A stretch of 60,618 bases of DNA from Acidobacteriaceae bacterium (GTDB lineage Bacteria; Acidobacteriota; Terriglobia; Terriglobales; Acidobacteriaceae), in the NCBI GenBank assembly GCA_003138975.1, contig PLHQ01000068.1, forward strand, positions 19,016 to 79,633. The letters run 5' to 3'. Below are positions 43,967 through 53,420 of this stretch, one piece after another (positions within the stretch are counted from its first letter, which is position 1; every line of letters starts with the position of its first letter). The notes under the pieces were generated by a model that did not search any database, had not been told where the DNA came from, and worked only from the letters and a program-made list of their open reading frames with translations. Position numbers and translations under genes: made by a program.

Positions 43967-46900
43967 CTAGCGTGCGCGCACTTCCAACTGCACTGGACGC
44001 GCGAGCGAGCTTACCTCCGGATCATAATATTCATAGACTCGGGACTGGAAAGTCCGGGCGCGGATAGGATACTTGGCACGCAAGCGAAAGTGCAACGTGA
44101 CCATCTGCTCCGGTGCAATCGAGTTGAAATAGAGAATGGCCTGCGTCGCCGTCAGACTGAATTTTTCCAGGCGAGCAGTTCTTTGGGACGCACTCTGCTC
44201 CACATAGGCCTGCAAGTCTTCGCTGAGCAGGTCAAATCCGGGAGGAATGCCGAGATCCACCATCACCATGTTCGCAGTCTTGGGCAGATTGTTTTTGATG
44301 GTGGCGGTGGCAGCGGCGACATCGTCCTGCGCTAGGTGAGTGCGATCATAGGCAACGTTTATGGAAAGCGCTTCGTTTGCCGGTTTCTCGTCCCACGGAA
44401 TGAAGTAGCTTCCGACAATCTGGTAAGCCAATCCGCCCTTACCCTCGAAGCGGATTTCAACTGTATTAGTGTGGCCCGGTTCTTCAATGCGGCTCGATTC
44501 AACATTCCTCGATGCGATGCTATTAGACTCGATATTCTTAGGCTCGATAGCCTTGAACACGAACTGATGCAGCAGATCGTTGTTGTCCGGCGTGAGCGTG
44601 AGTTGCTGGACAGGCTTGCCGTTCAGGAGAACCTGAAGCGTACCGCGAACGTCCGCCGCTCCTTTTTCGGTTGCGAGGAGCAGTGCTCGAAGAGCCATGA
44701 TGGTGGCTTGCGTTGTGCCCCACGCGCCGGATGCGTCTTTCTTAGAAGCGATGTAATTCATGGCCTTGCGTGCGGTGCCCGACGCCTCGCCCCACTTGAG
44801 CAGCGCCTGGACCGCCAGTCCCGTGGTCTCCACACTGGCGCTGGTCCCTCTGGCGTAGACGCTGGTTTCTTCTGCGCTCCACCAGGCTTGCTCATCTTTT
44901 TCGGTGTGTGCGTCAAGCAGGAGTTGCATCGCCTGACGAGTGAAATCGCGATCTTTTGAATGATCGGCGCTCCCGTAGTCCGCAGCGAAGTTGGCGACCA
45001 CTGCCAAAGTATAGGCGTCCACCTTGGCGCTCATGTGGGCCTCGATAAACTGTTTGGCCTTCTCTACCGCGGGCCCCCGGTATCCCGTATTCTCCAGCGA
45101 CCAAGCGATGTAAGCAGTTATGCGGAGCACATCAGAGTTGTAGCGGTTCGTGGCGCCCTCGTTGATGAAGGATGTGTCGGGCTTCCAGCTACCGTCGGCC
45201 TGCTGTTGCACAGCAAGCCATTGCTGGGTGCGCACGATGAGCTTCGGATCCACGTCGTAGACTTTCGACATATCGCTGAACTCCATTAGCCCGTAAGACG
45301 TCAATATCTTGTTGGCCGGCGCGTTGCCGAACCAGGAGAAGCCGCCGCCGGGGACCTCAAAGGTCAGCAGCCGCTGATAGCCGTTGGCGATATATCCCTC
45401 GGCTTTGGCGTGAACCTCCGGAGTCAGCTTTTTCGTGCGTTTCATGTAATCGAGCGCCAGCACGTTGGGGTAAGTGCTGGAAGAGGTTTGCTCAAAGCAT
45501 CCGCCGGGCATGCGAAGAATGCTGTCCATGCCTTCGATAACCTGGCTCAACGGGCCGGGATAGAGCCTGACGAAAATCTTGGTGGCGTCGGGGATGGCCG
45601 TCGCGGGAAAGTTCAATTCGTGCTGAATGGTAGTTTCCAGACGCCCGTTAAAGACCATGTTCTGCTCGCGGCCGTTGGGAATCACTTCGATTTCGCGGAC
45701 AACGATGTCCGCGCGGCCGGCTTCGCCATTCATGCGAGCGGAGAGCGTCAGCTTGAATTTGCCGATCCGTTTGGCTTCCAGCGTGAACTGGGATCCGCCC
45801 ACGCGAGAGGAATCGACCGTGACAGATTTCTCCGGGACATCATCTACCAGCGAAAACCACTCGTCGCGTTGTAGCTTCAGGCTGACGTCTCCGCGCGCGC
45901 CTGAGTAGTTGTATACAGCCACGGGGATGGAGACTCGATCACCCTGCGTAAGGGTGACTGGCAGGTCGAGATCGACGAAGAAATCCTGGAAGACTTTCAG
46001 GCTTGAGGTTGCGCTGCCTAAGGCTCCGTGGGTCGTAGAGGCAAGCATTGCCATCCGCCAGGTGGTGATAGAGTCTGCGATCGGAATGGTGATGCTGGCT
46101 ACGCCGTCCTTATCTGTGATGATTTCCGGATTAATATAGAGTGCTTCAGGAAAGTATGCGCGCACGTGGGCGGAGGGCGAAGCGGAGTCTTCCTTAGCAA
46201 GGGTTGCGCTGTTTACCTGGGCCTTCTGGTCCACCAGAGCGAGTTCCGTAAAGTTTCGAGCGTTCATGGGGAGGGCTTGAGGCGCAGGCACGCCACCAGG
46301 CACGCCACCGATAATGCCCCCGATAACCCCTCCGGCCATCCCGTTGCCGATTCTCTGGGCTCGCGCCTCAAGGACCACTTGCGCCCCTGTAACCTCGACA
46401 ACCGTAGAGGATGCACCGATAGACAGATTTGCGGAGAGCACGGCGCGGTCACGTGGGCGGATAGTAAATCTCTGCGAAGCAGTCTTGAATCCGGCGCAGG
46501 AGACTCGAACCTCGTAATCACCGGCGGGTACGGCCGACAGACTGAATTGTCCGGCGGCGTTTGTCTTCGCACTGCGTGTCTTTCCGGTGGAGACTTCCCG
46601 CACTTCGACGCCCGCTGCCGCCACCATTGCACCCGAGGGATCGGTAACGGTTCCTGCGATCTCGGCCAGACCATTGAACGGTCCGCGATCGTGTTCGATA
46701 TCGAGATTGATGAAGCCCGAAAAAGTGCCTGAGTCGGGACGACCGACGATTTTCCCGGTGCGAACTTCCAAGTACGCCGCCATGTCGTCCCCGGTATCGA
46801 ATCGGTGATCGGCACCTGCACTGCGCACGATGTAGTGCGTCTTATCCCGATACCACTTGACGCGTTCAATACGAAGCTCAGTCCCCCAGGCATCGCTAAG

Positions 46901-49384
46901 ATCGGTTCCGCCGGCGCTCGCGAACTTCGCGAAAACCTTGGTCAGGTCGCCGCCCTCCGGGTTCTGCGCGTAAGAGCGGCTGAGACTTTCCGCCAGCCGG
47001 CGCACCTGCGCAAGAAATCGCGCTTGATAGCGGCCGGCGTACTCGGGATATTTCGCCATCGGCACAGCCCGGCCGAATTCGGTTTCAAACTTGTTCGCAT
47101 TCACCATTTCGGTAGCGGAAAACAACGCACGCGCCGCGCGGTCCCTTTGCTCGAGTTTCGACTCATCCGCTGGTTCGACAATCTCTGGAGCTCCGATGGA
47201 GTGAATCTCATAGCGAGGCTTCATCACTTCCTGTTCGAGGTAGAAGAAGACCTTGGCAAAGCCGGGCTGCTTTTCCGCCAGCGCAAAGACAGCCTCATCC
47301 ACCACCTGCAGGCCGAGGGCGGCATGGACACCTTCGCCGCGTGAGTTGGTCACGCGGAAGTGAATGCGGGCTTCGGCACCGGGTTTATAAATGGGCGAAT
47401 CTGCTGTGGCGTTGATCTTTAGGTCATCCGCCGGCTGCACGAAGACCAGACGATGATCGCCGACGGGCCGGGCGTCGCGGCCGAAAAGGTAAGCGTTGAA
47501 GTCCACGGTGCCGGCCAATTCAGGCGTTGCGGTCAGGGAAAATTCAGCATGGCCGGCTTCGATGTCGATATCGCGGGTTAGAACAGTTTGTCCCTCCTTC
47601 ACGATGTCCACGTACACCGTGCCGCGCTGTTTCGTGGAAAACACGCTGAGCGCAATGCGATCTCCGGCACGGTAGACCGCCCGTTCGGTGCGCAGAAGAA
47701 TTTGATCCACGCCCTCGCGAGCTTGCAGTTGAAGCTTGCTCGTTGCATGGTTCCCTTCCTTGTCATTCGCTTCAATCTCGATTGATTCGATTCCGGCGTG
47801 GGGCCTGACCCGGATAATGGCCACTCCCCCATCATCGGAGGTCACTCTCTGATCCGTGATTCCTTCCGCATGAACCTTCAGGCTGGCGCTGGCCGGCGTC
47901 CCGTCGGGATAGGAGGTCAGGATGAAAATCTGGTTATCCAGATTCGGTACCAGCGAACCTCCCTCAGGAACTGCTGTTATGAGCAGGGGCGATTCGCTGA
48001 CCGTAATTGGCTCGCCACGAGTTTCCGAGTGGCTGGCGGAATCCTTCACTGTGGCTTCGATCAGGACGCGAGCCGTACCCTGGCTGAGAGGACGTCCCGC
48101 GAGGTAAGTGGGCAACTTCAGATCGAAGTGATAGGCGCCGTCGCGATCTGTCTTGCCTTGCACCGAGCCCACGTCGAACACCGCGACGTCCATGCTGGAA
48201 GCCTTGACGGTAATCTCCGCCTCGTCCACCGGCTTTCCGAAGAAATAGTTCGCGTGAACGATGCCGGTTACATGATCGCCGGGACGGTAGCCCCGCTTCG
48301 TGTGATTATCCTTGCCGGCGAAATCAACGGCGACTTTGAACTTCGGCAAAACATATCGCTCCACGTTCAAAGCGATCTCTGCCGTATTCGTAGGGGCTTC
48401 TCCTTCTCCGAGCAATGCACGCAGGTGGTAGGTTCCAAGATTCACTTCATCAGCAAGCGCAAATTCCGCCGCCGCAATTCCGAACTTGTCGGTCTCGGTC
48501 GTTTTCTTGAAGACTTTGTTGCCACGAGCATCTTCCACTTCGAAGACCAGTTTGCGATTGGCAGCTGCCTCATGATTGGCGCGGTCGAGAGCCAAAGCCC
48601 GCACATGAATGCTCTGGCTGGGTTGGTAGATTGGCTTTTCGGTGGTAAGGAGAATCGAAATTTTATCTTCCAAGCGAACGGGTTGAGTGAATTCCGTCGA
48701 GCCGATCGGTGTGTCGACGAGGTAGCGCAACTGATAACTCCCCGCCAACCCGGCGGGAAAGCGGAACTGCGCTTCCGTGGTCCCTCGGCGATTTGTATGC
48801 CCCGTGAACAGAACTTGGGTTTTTTCCTCGGGACCCAGCAATTCAATCTGTACGGAACCGTGGCCGGCAATTACCTCGTTCTTCGAGTCGGTGACAATCA
48901 CCCGCACCGCCGCGGCGCCTCCGGTCAAATAGGATTGCTGGCCCAGAATGTGAATTACCGGCGTGCGGAGGATCTGCGAAATCGATTCCGTGCCTTCGAT
49001 TTTTGCGATCTTGGCGTCACTGTACTCAAAGCGATACCGCACGCGATGCCATACCAGTTCGTCCATGGCGAGTGGCTTCGAGAGTTTTACGTGCTCCCGC
49101 CAATATCCTTTGCCTTCCGCGACCTCGACGCGCCGTTCCGCGCGTCCGACCACTTGGTCTTCTGGATCCAAAACCTCTACTATCAACTGACCTGTACCGG
49201 CGTGGGCAGCGTCGTAGGGAAGGGCCAGGTTCAATACGCCGTGGGAATAGGTTGCGCTGGCAGTGGCGTCTCCGCTGGTCGCTTGAAACTGTTGAACCGT
49301 TACAATTGTGGTGACCAGCAGTAATGCAGGAATGAAAAATAACCAGAATCTCGGCGGGTTGGTGTTTCCACTGGAAGCTCCCAT
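43967..49384 (-). CDS. Alpha-2-macroglobulin family protein with inserted TonB-receptor-like segment
   Basis: A 1,805-residue envelope protein. A signal anchor (about 12-32) is followed by macroglobulin beta-domains (EKPIYQPSQSIHVRALALD, YRPGDHVTGIVHANYFFGKPV), a bait-like region, and the thioester motif GGCFEQTSS (Cys1296, Gln1299) opening the helical thioester domain; the C-terminus is receptor-domain-like. Between about 905 and 1010 lies a carboxypeptidase-regulatory domain (IAGTVTDPSGAMVAAAGVEV), a glycine-rich stretch and MNARNFTELAL, which looks like the plug start of acidobacterial TonB receptors. The family traps invading proteases. GGAGATGCC precedes the ATG. No penicillin-binding protein 1C gene is adjacent, unlike many bacterial homologues. 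Confidence 0.92.
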   Translation of the reverse strand: MGASSGNTNPPRFWLFFIPALLLVTTIVTVQQFQATSGDATASATYSHGVLNLALPYDAAHAGTGQLIVEVLDPEDQVVGRAERRVEVAEGKGYWREHVKLSKPLAMDELVWHRVRYRFEYSDAKIAKIEGTESISQILRTPVIHILGQQSYLTGGAAAVRVIVTDSKNEVIAGHGSVQIELLGPEEKTQVLFTGHTNRRGTTEAQFRFPAGLAGSYQLRYLVDTPIGSTEFTQPVRLEDKISILLTTEKPIYQPSQSIHVRALALDRANHEAAANRKLVFEVEDARGNKVFKKTTETDKFGIAAAEFALADEVNLGTYHLRALLGEGEAPTNTAEIALNVERYVLPKFKVAVDFAGKDNHTKRGYRPGDHVTGIVHANYFFGKPVDEAEITVKASSMDVAVFDVGSVQGKTDRDGAYHFDLKLPTYLAGRPLSQGTARVLIEATVKDSASHSETRGEPITVSESPLLITAVPEGGSLVPNLDNQIFILTSYPDGTPASASLKVHAEGITDQRVTSDDGGVAIIRVRPHAGIESIEIEANDKEGNHATSKLQLQAREGVDQILLRTERAVYRAGDRIALSVFSTKQRGTVYVDIVKEGQTVLTRDIDIEAGHAEFSLTATPELAGTVDFNAYLFGRDARPVGDHRLVFVQPADDLKINATADSPIYKPGAEARIHFRVTNSRGEGVHAALGLQVVDEAVFALAEKQPGFAKVFFYLEQEVMKPRYEIHSIGAPEIVEPADESKLEQRDRAARALFSATEMVNANKFETEFGRAVPMAKYPEYAGRYQARFLAQVRRLAESLSRSYAQNPEGGDLTKVFAKFASAGGTDLSDAWGTELRIERVKWYRDKTHYIVRSAGADHRFDTGDDMAAYLEVRTGKIVGRPDSGTFSGFINLDIEHDRGPFNGLAEIAGTVTDPSGAMVAAAGVEVREVSTGKTRSAKTNAAGQFSLSAVPAGDYEVRVSCAGFKTASQRFTIRPRDRAVLSANLSIGASSTVVEVTGAQVVLEARAQRIGNGMAGGVIGGIIGGVPGGVPAPQALPMNARNFTELALVDQKAQVNSATLAKEDSASPSAHVRAYFPEALYINPEIITDKDGVASITIPIADSITTWRMAMLASTTHGALGSATSSLKVFQDFFVDLDLPVTLTQGDRVSIPVAVYNYSGARGDVSLKLQRDEWFSLVDDVPEKSVTVDSSRVGGSQFTLEAKRIGKFKLTLSARMNGEAGRADIVVREIEVIPNGREQNMVFNGRLETTIQHELNFPATAIPDATKIFVRLYPGPLSQVIEGMDSILRMPGGCFEQTSSSTYPNVLALDYMKRTKKLTPEVHAKAEGYIANGYQRLLTFEVPGGGFSWFGNAPANKILTSYGLMEFSDMSKVYDVDPKLIVRTQQWLAVQQQADGSWKPDTSFINEGATNRYNSDVLRITAYIAWSLENTGYRGPAVEKAKQFIEAHMSAKVDAYTLAVVANFAADYGSADHSKDRDFTRQAMQLLLDAHTEKDEQAWWSAEETSVYARGTSASVETTGLAVQALLKWGEASGTARKAMNYIASKKDASGAWGTTQATIMALRALLLATEKGAADVRGTLQVLLNGKPVQQLTLTPDNNDLLHQFVFKAIEPKNIESNSIASRNVESSRIEEPGHTNTVEIRFEGKGGLAYQIVGSYFIPWDEKPANEALSINVAYDRTHLAQDDVAAATATIKNNLPKTANMVMVDLGIPPGFDLLSEDLQAYVEQSASQRTARLEKFSLTATQAILYFNSIAPEQMVTLHFRLRAKYPIRARTFQSRVYEYYDPEVSSLARPVQLEVRAR

Positions 49385-49573
49385 GGCATCTCCGTGACTG
49401 TCATCGGCCGCTACAGCTTTTCTGTACTCAGCGGTAGAACGCGACCGTTACAAGTCCTTGCAGCATAAAAGGCCGGCTGTAGCGTTCTTGTGGAATAGAC
49501 ACCGGAAGCGCGCGACTAGGATAAGGGGGTCGTACATCGCCAGGGCAAAACCGCAGATTCGGACGCTCGAGCC

Positions 49574-49601
49574 TTGAAAACTATCCTGTTCACTTTATAT
49601 A
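49574..49601 (+). promoter_or_regulatory. Candidate sigma-70 promoter of the osmolyte operon
   Basis: TTGAAA at 49574-49579, 16 bases, TATATA at 49596-49601: a good housekeeping-type promoter. A strong CAGGAGGA ribosome site follows at 49644 and the TTG start at 49659. Confidence 0.6.
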
Positions 49602-49658
49602 GACTTACTTCTTGCCCTGCTAGAAACGGTATTAGGCATTGTCCAGGAGGAACTTCCG

Positions 49659-51299
49659 TTGCCACTGAATCAGGATGTGCTTTGGTACAAGGATGCAATC
49701 ATCTACCAAGTCCACGTCCGCACGTTTTACGACAGCAATGGCGATGGCATTGGGGACTTTCAAGGTCTCGAACAAAAGCTCGGATATCTGCAGGAACTGG
49801 GAATCAACGCAATTTGGTTGATGCCGTTCTTTCCTTCGCCTCTGCGCGACGATGGTTACGACATTGCGGATTACAACGCCGTCCACTCCAGCTATGGCAC
49901 CTTGGAAGATTTCCGCAAGCTTTTGGATTCCGCCCACGACCGCGGTATCCGAGTCATCATCGAAATGGTGTTAAACCATACCTCTGACCAGCACCCATGG
50001 TTTCAGGAGTCGCGAAGTTCCCAGGACAATCCTCGCCGCGACTGGTATGTCTGGAGCGACACCGACAGCCGTTACAAGGGAACGCGCATCATTTTTCTGG
50101 ACACCGAAAAATCTAACTGGGCGTGGGATCCGATTTCGAAGTCCTACTATTGGCATCGCTTCTTCAGTCATCAACCCGATCTCAACTATGACAATCCCGC
50201 CGTTCGCGAACAGATGTGGAAGGTAATGAGCTTCTGGCTGGAGATGGGCGTTGACGCGTTTCGGCTCGATGCGGTGCCATATCTGGTGGAGCGGGAGGGC
50301 ACAAATTGTGAGAACTTACCGGAGACCCACGCGATCCTGAAGGATTTGCGGCGAAGACTCGACGAACAATTCCCTGGCAGGATGTTGCTGGCAGAAGCCA
50401 ATCAGTGGCCCGCGGATCTTCGCACCTATTTCGGCGACGGAGATGAATTTCACATGGCGTTTCATTTTCCCTTGATGCCTCGAATGTTCATGGGACTTAA
50501 GTTGGAAGATCGCAAACCCATCACTGAGATCCTGCAGCAGACTCCGGAAATCCCGCCTACATGCCAGTGGTCGCTGTTTCTGCGCAATCATGACGAATTG
50601 ACGCTGGAAATGGTCACTGATATCGAGCGCGATTACATGTATGACTCCTATGCCGAAGATAAGACGATGCGACTGAACCTGGGAATTCGTCGTCGCCTTG
50701 CTCCGTTGCTGGATAATGACCGCAGGCGCATCGAATTGATGAATGGATTGCTGATGTCATTACCGGGCACTCCCATCATTTATTACGGCGATGAGATTGG
50801 AATGGGGGATAACATTAATCTCGGAGACCGCAACGGAGTAAGAACCCCCATGCAGTGGAACGGAGGATGGAACGGAGGATTTTCCACCGCGGAACCCGAC
50901 CAGCTGTACGCTCCGCTTATCCAGAATCCGGTCTATGGCTATCCGGCAGTGAACGTCCTCTCGCAAGTCGGAAGCGGACATTCGCTCCTGCATTGGATGC
51001 AAAGCATCATCGCAGTACGCAGGTCGACAGCTGTGTTCGGCAGAGGATCCATTGAGTTTCTCCATCCGGCCAATCACAGAATACTTGCTTATGTTCGTCG
51101 GCTTGGTAACGAGTCGGTTCTGGTGGTCAACAATCTTTCGGGTGCGGCACAAGCCGTCGAACTGGATCTGAGGCGTTATAAGGGAAATATTCCGATCGAG
51201 ATGTCGGGCAAGAATATATTTCCGCGGGTAGGAGACCTTCCCTATCTGTTGACCTTGGGGCCGTACCAGTTTTTTTGGTTTCGGCTGCGACGAATCTAA
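49659..51299 (+). CDS. treS: Trehalose synthase (maltose alpha-D-glucosyltransferase), GH13
   Basis: A 546-residue GH13 enzyme. [29 protein letters not shown] is the TreS-type start; catalytic residues are the nucleophile in [11 protein letters not shown] (about 202), the acid/base in LLAEANQWP (about 245) and Asp in FLRNHDEL (about 311). It interconverts maltose and trehalose. The start is TTG at 49659, chosen because CAGGAGGA lies at proper spacing and no other start fits. No fused maltokinase follows, unlike many actinobacterial forms. First gene of a set with a glycosyltransferase and an MscS-like channel, suggesting osmotic stress. Confidence 0.93.
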   Translation: MPLNQDVLWYKDAIIYQVHVRTFYDSNGDGIGDFQGLEQKLGYLQELGINAIWLMPFFPSPLRDDGYDIADYNAVHSSYGTLEDFRKLLDSAHDRGIRVIIEMVLNHTSDQHPWFQESRSSQDNPRRDWYVWSDTDSRYKGTRIIFLDTEKSNWAWDPISKSYYWHRFFSHQPDLNYDNPAVREQMWKVMSFWLEMGVDAFRLDAVPYLVEREGTNCENLPETHAILKDLRRRLDEQFPGRMLLAEANQWPADLRTYFGDGDEFHMAFHFPLMPRMFMGLKLEDRKPITEILQQTPEIPPTCQWSLFLRNHDELTLEMVTDIERDYMYDSYAEDKTMRLNLGIRRRLAPLLDNDRRRIELMNGLLMSLPGTPIIYYGDEIGMGDNINLGDRNGVRTPMQWNGGWNGGFSTAEPDQLYAPLIQNPVYGYPAVNVLSQVGSGHSLLHWMQSIIAVRRSTAVFGRGSIEFLHPANHRILAYVRRLGNESVLVVNNLSGAAQAVELDLRRYKGNIPIEMSGKNIFPRVGDLPYLLTLGPYQFFWFRLRRI

Positions 51300-51336
51300 T
51301 CGAACTTAGAATGTGGAAACTTAGACTTTAGAACCA

Positions 51337-52656
51337 GTGTCACACGACGCCTCCTCGCACGCGGCGTTAGTTCACATGGAGATAAAATTGGCGGAAGATA
51401 CTTTTCTAACGGATGACTTTCTTCGTCAACTCATCAACGTGGGCGAAGTAGACATCCTCGTGGGGTTGCCGACCCACAACAACGCCAAGACGGTCGGTTC
51501 GATAGTAAAAACCATTCAGAGCGGCATCCTGCGCTGGTTTCCCAGAGAGCGGGCCGTGATCATCAATGCCGACGGCGGCTCGCGAGATGGCACTCCGGAA
51601 TTGGTCACAAGCATCTCGATCGATGACGTTCGTCGCGGCTCTAATCCTTACGCGCTGCGGACTCTGCATTCAATTAGCACGAAATACGCAAGCAGCCCGG
51701 AGAGCCCAGCGGCATTGCGAACCATTCTGGCCGCCGCCGAACTGCTCCAAGCCAAGGCCTGTGTCGTGATGTCCCCCGAATCCTCCAGCATTGAAGGGGA
51801 ATGGATTTCCAAACTTTTGCGGCCTATTCGTGACGACGGCTTTGATCTGGTGACGCCTACCTATCGCAGGCATAGGTTTGAAGGGCTGCTGATAACAAAT
51901 TTGCTCTATCCAATGACTCGCGCGCTCTACGGGTTAAGGCTCCGTGAGCCCTACGCTCAAGAGTTCGGATTCTCCGGTCGTCTTGGTGGTGAATTTCTTT
52001 CCCAGAATGTCTGGGACGATGGAACTGCCGGGAGCGGAATCGAACTGCGCTTCACTCTGGCCGCCATCACGGCGCGACACCGTATATGCCAGTCTTTCTT
52101 GGGCCAAAAAGATCACATCGAGCGACGCGGCTCGGACCTGGTGCCAGCTCTAAGAGAAACCGTCGGACCGCTGTTCTCCGCATTGGAGCCGGACTTTCCG
52201 GTCTGGAGTGCCGTTACCGGCTCCCAGCCATTGCCCACCATCGGGCCAGATCACGAAGTGCTTTTAGACTTGGTGCGAGTTAATCGAAAGCGTCTCCGAG
52301 AGATGTTCACCACTGGTGTCGCCGAATTGGCAACCGTCTTTCAGTCGATTCTTTCTCCGGCCACTCTGGCGGAACTTCAGCGAATCGCCGGCTCGGGAGA
52401 GAGCGATTTTGAGTATTCAACGGAATTGTGGGTCAAGACGGTTTACGAGTTTGCCGCTTCCTACCACCAGTCCGTAATCAGCCGGGACCACATCATTCAA
52501 GCGTTAGCGCCGCTTTTCCGCGGGCGAGTGTTGGCATTCCTCATGGAGCATCGCAACGGTTCTGCGGAGGACGTGGAAAACGGCATTGAAAGTTTATGCC
52601 TTGAGTTCGAGCGATTGAAACCATATCTGTTGCAGATGTGGAAATCGAGAGAGTGA
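51337..52656 (+). CDS. GT-A glycosyltransferase, glucosylglycerate/mannosylglycerate synthase-like
   Basis: A 439-residue soluble glycosyltransferase. The nucleotide-sugar fold opens with VDILVGLPTHNNAKTVGSIVKTI, followed by AVIINADGGSRDGTPE and ACVVMSPESSSIEGEW; QEFGFSGRLGGEFLSQNVWDD resembles acceptor-site loops of glucosylglycerate synthase-type enzymes. These join a hexose to glycerate to form a compatible solute. That product is a family-level inference. The start is GTG at 51337 or ATG at 51376, neither with a strong ribosome site. It is 37 bases after treS and 7 bases before the channel gene. Confidence 0.78.
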   Translation: MSHDASSHAALVHMEIKLAEDTFLTDDFLRQLINVGEVDILVGLPTHNNAKTVGSIVKTIQSGILRWFPRERAVIINADGGSRDGTPELVTSISIDDVRRGSNPYALRTLHSISTKYASSPESPAALRTILAAAELLQAKACVVMSPESSSIEGEWISKLLRPIRDDGFDLVTPTYRRHRFEGLLITNLLYPMTRALYGLRLREPYAQEFGFSGRLGGEFLSQNVWDDGTAGSGIELRFTLAAITARHRICQSFLGQKDHIERRGSDLVPALRETVGPLFSALEPDFPVWSAVTGSQPLPTIGPDHEVLLDLVRVNRKRLREMFTTGVAELATVFQSILSPATLAELQRIAGSGESDFEYSTELWVKTVYEFAASYHQSVISRDHIIQALAPLFRGRVLAFLMEHRNGSAEDVENGIESLCLEFERLKPYLLQMWKSRE

Positions 52657-52663
52657 GACACCT

Positions 52664-53368
52664 ATGCGGGAAATGATCATCAGTGAACTGAGTCAGGCCA
52701 TGCATGAACTGGCCAGAGGATTCGCCCACTACCTTCCTCGTCTCATCGTTATGCTGATCCTAGCATTTGCGGGATGGGCGGTCGCCTATATTGCGAAAGT
52801 AGTTCTGCGTAGCATCCTGCGCCTTATTCAGTTCGACCGGCTCTCGGACAATGCCGGTGCCTCTCAACTGCTGACCAAAGCCGCTATGCCCGCGGCCACC
52901 GAGGTATTGAGCCGGTTCCTGTTCTGGGTAGTCTGGCTTGGCTTCATTCTTCTGGGAGTAAGCGTGCTCGGAATTCTGGGCCTGCAGGAGCAAATTGGAA
53001 AATTCTTTCTCTTCCTGCCGCGGCTGTTCGTCGCCATGTTCATCCTGTTTTTCGGATTGCTGGCAGCCAGCTTCTTTTCTCGCGCCGCTTTGTTGGCTGC
53101 AGTAAATGCGAATGTGCCTTCTCCCCGAGTTCTGAGTCTCGCTGTCCGCAGCATCATCATTGTTTTCGTGTTGTCGATCGTCTTCGAAGAATTGGGTATC
53201 GCAGAACAGACTATGTTGGTTGCTTTCGGAATCGGTTTCGGGGCCCTGATGCTTGGTTTGGCAATCGCATTCGGCATCGGGGGCAAAGACTTGGCCCAGC
53301 GTTTCCTGGAGAGAAGGTTTGTTCGCGCGAAGAAAGATGAAAGTGAAGACGAACTCTCTCCGCTCTGA
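52664..53368 (+). CDS. MscS-like mechanosensitive channel, small TM-helix type
   Basis: A 234-residue membrane protein with about five hydrophobic helices: LPRLIVMLILAFAGWAVAYIAKV, FLFWVVWLGFILLGVSVLGI, LFVAMFILFFGLLAASFF, SIIIVFVLSIVFEELGI and MLVAFGIGFGALMLGLAIAFGIG. The last, glycine/alanine-rich helix ending in GGKDLAQRFLERR resembles the pore helix of MscS channels; the large cytoplasmic beta domain is missing. It probably releases solutes or signals membrane tension. It is 7 bases downstream of the osmolyte glycosyltransferase gene. Confidence 0.8.
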   Translation: MREMIISELSQAMHELARGFAHYLPRLIVMLILAFAGWAVAYIAKVVLRSILRLIQFDRLSDNAGASQLLTKAAMPAATEVLSRFLFWVVWLGFILLGVSVLGILGLQEQIGKFFLFLPRLFVAMFILFFGLLAASFFSRAALLAAVNANVPSPRVLSLAVRSIIIVFVLSIVFEELGIAEQTMLVAFGIGFGALMLGLAIAFGIGGKDLAQRFLERRFVRAKKDESEDELSPL

Positions 53369-53420
53369 TGCCCAGCCGCTCAGTGAGGAAAACTCTTTCG
53401 ATGAAGCCGGTCTCGCACGC

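Noticed and set aside
47798-49324. A 508-residue open frame antisense to the macroglobulin gene
   Set aside because: It lies wholly inside the coding strand of a clear 1,805-residue gene, has no recognisable domain, and long antisense frames are common in GC-rich genes.
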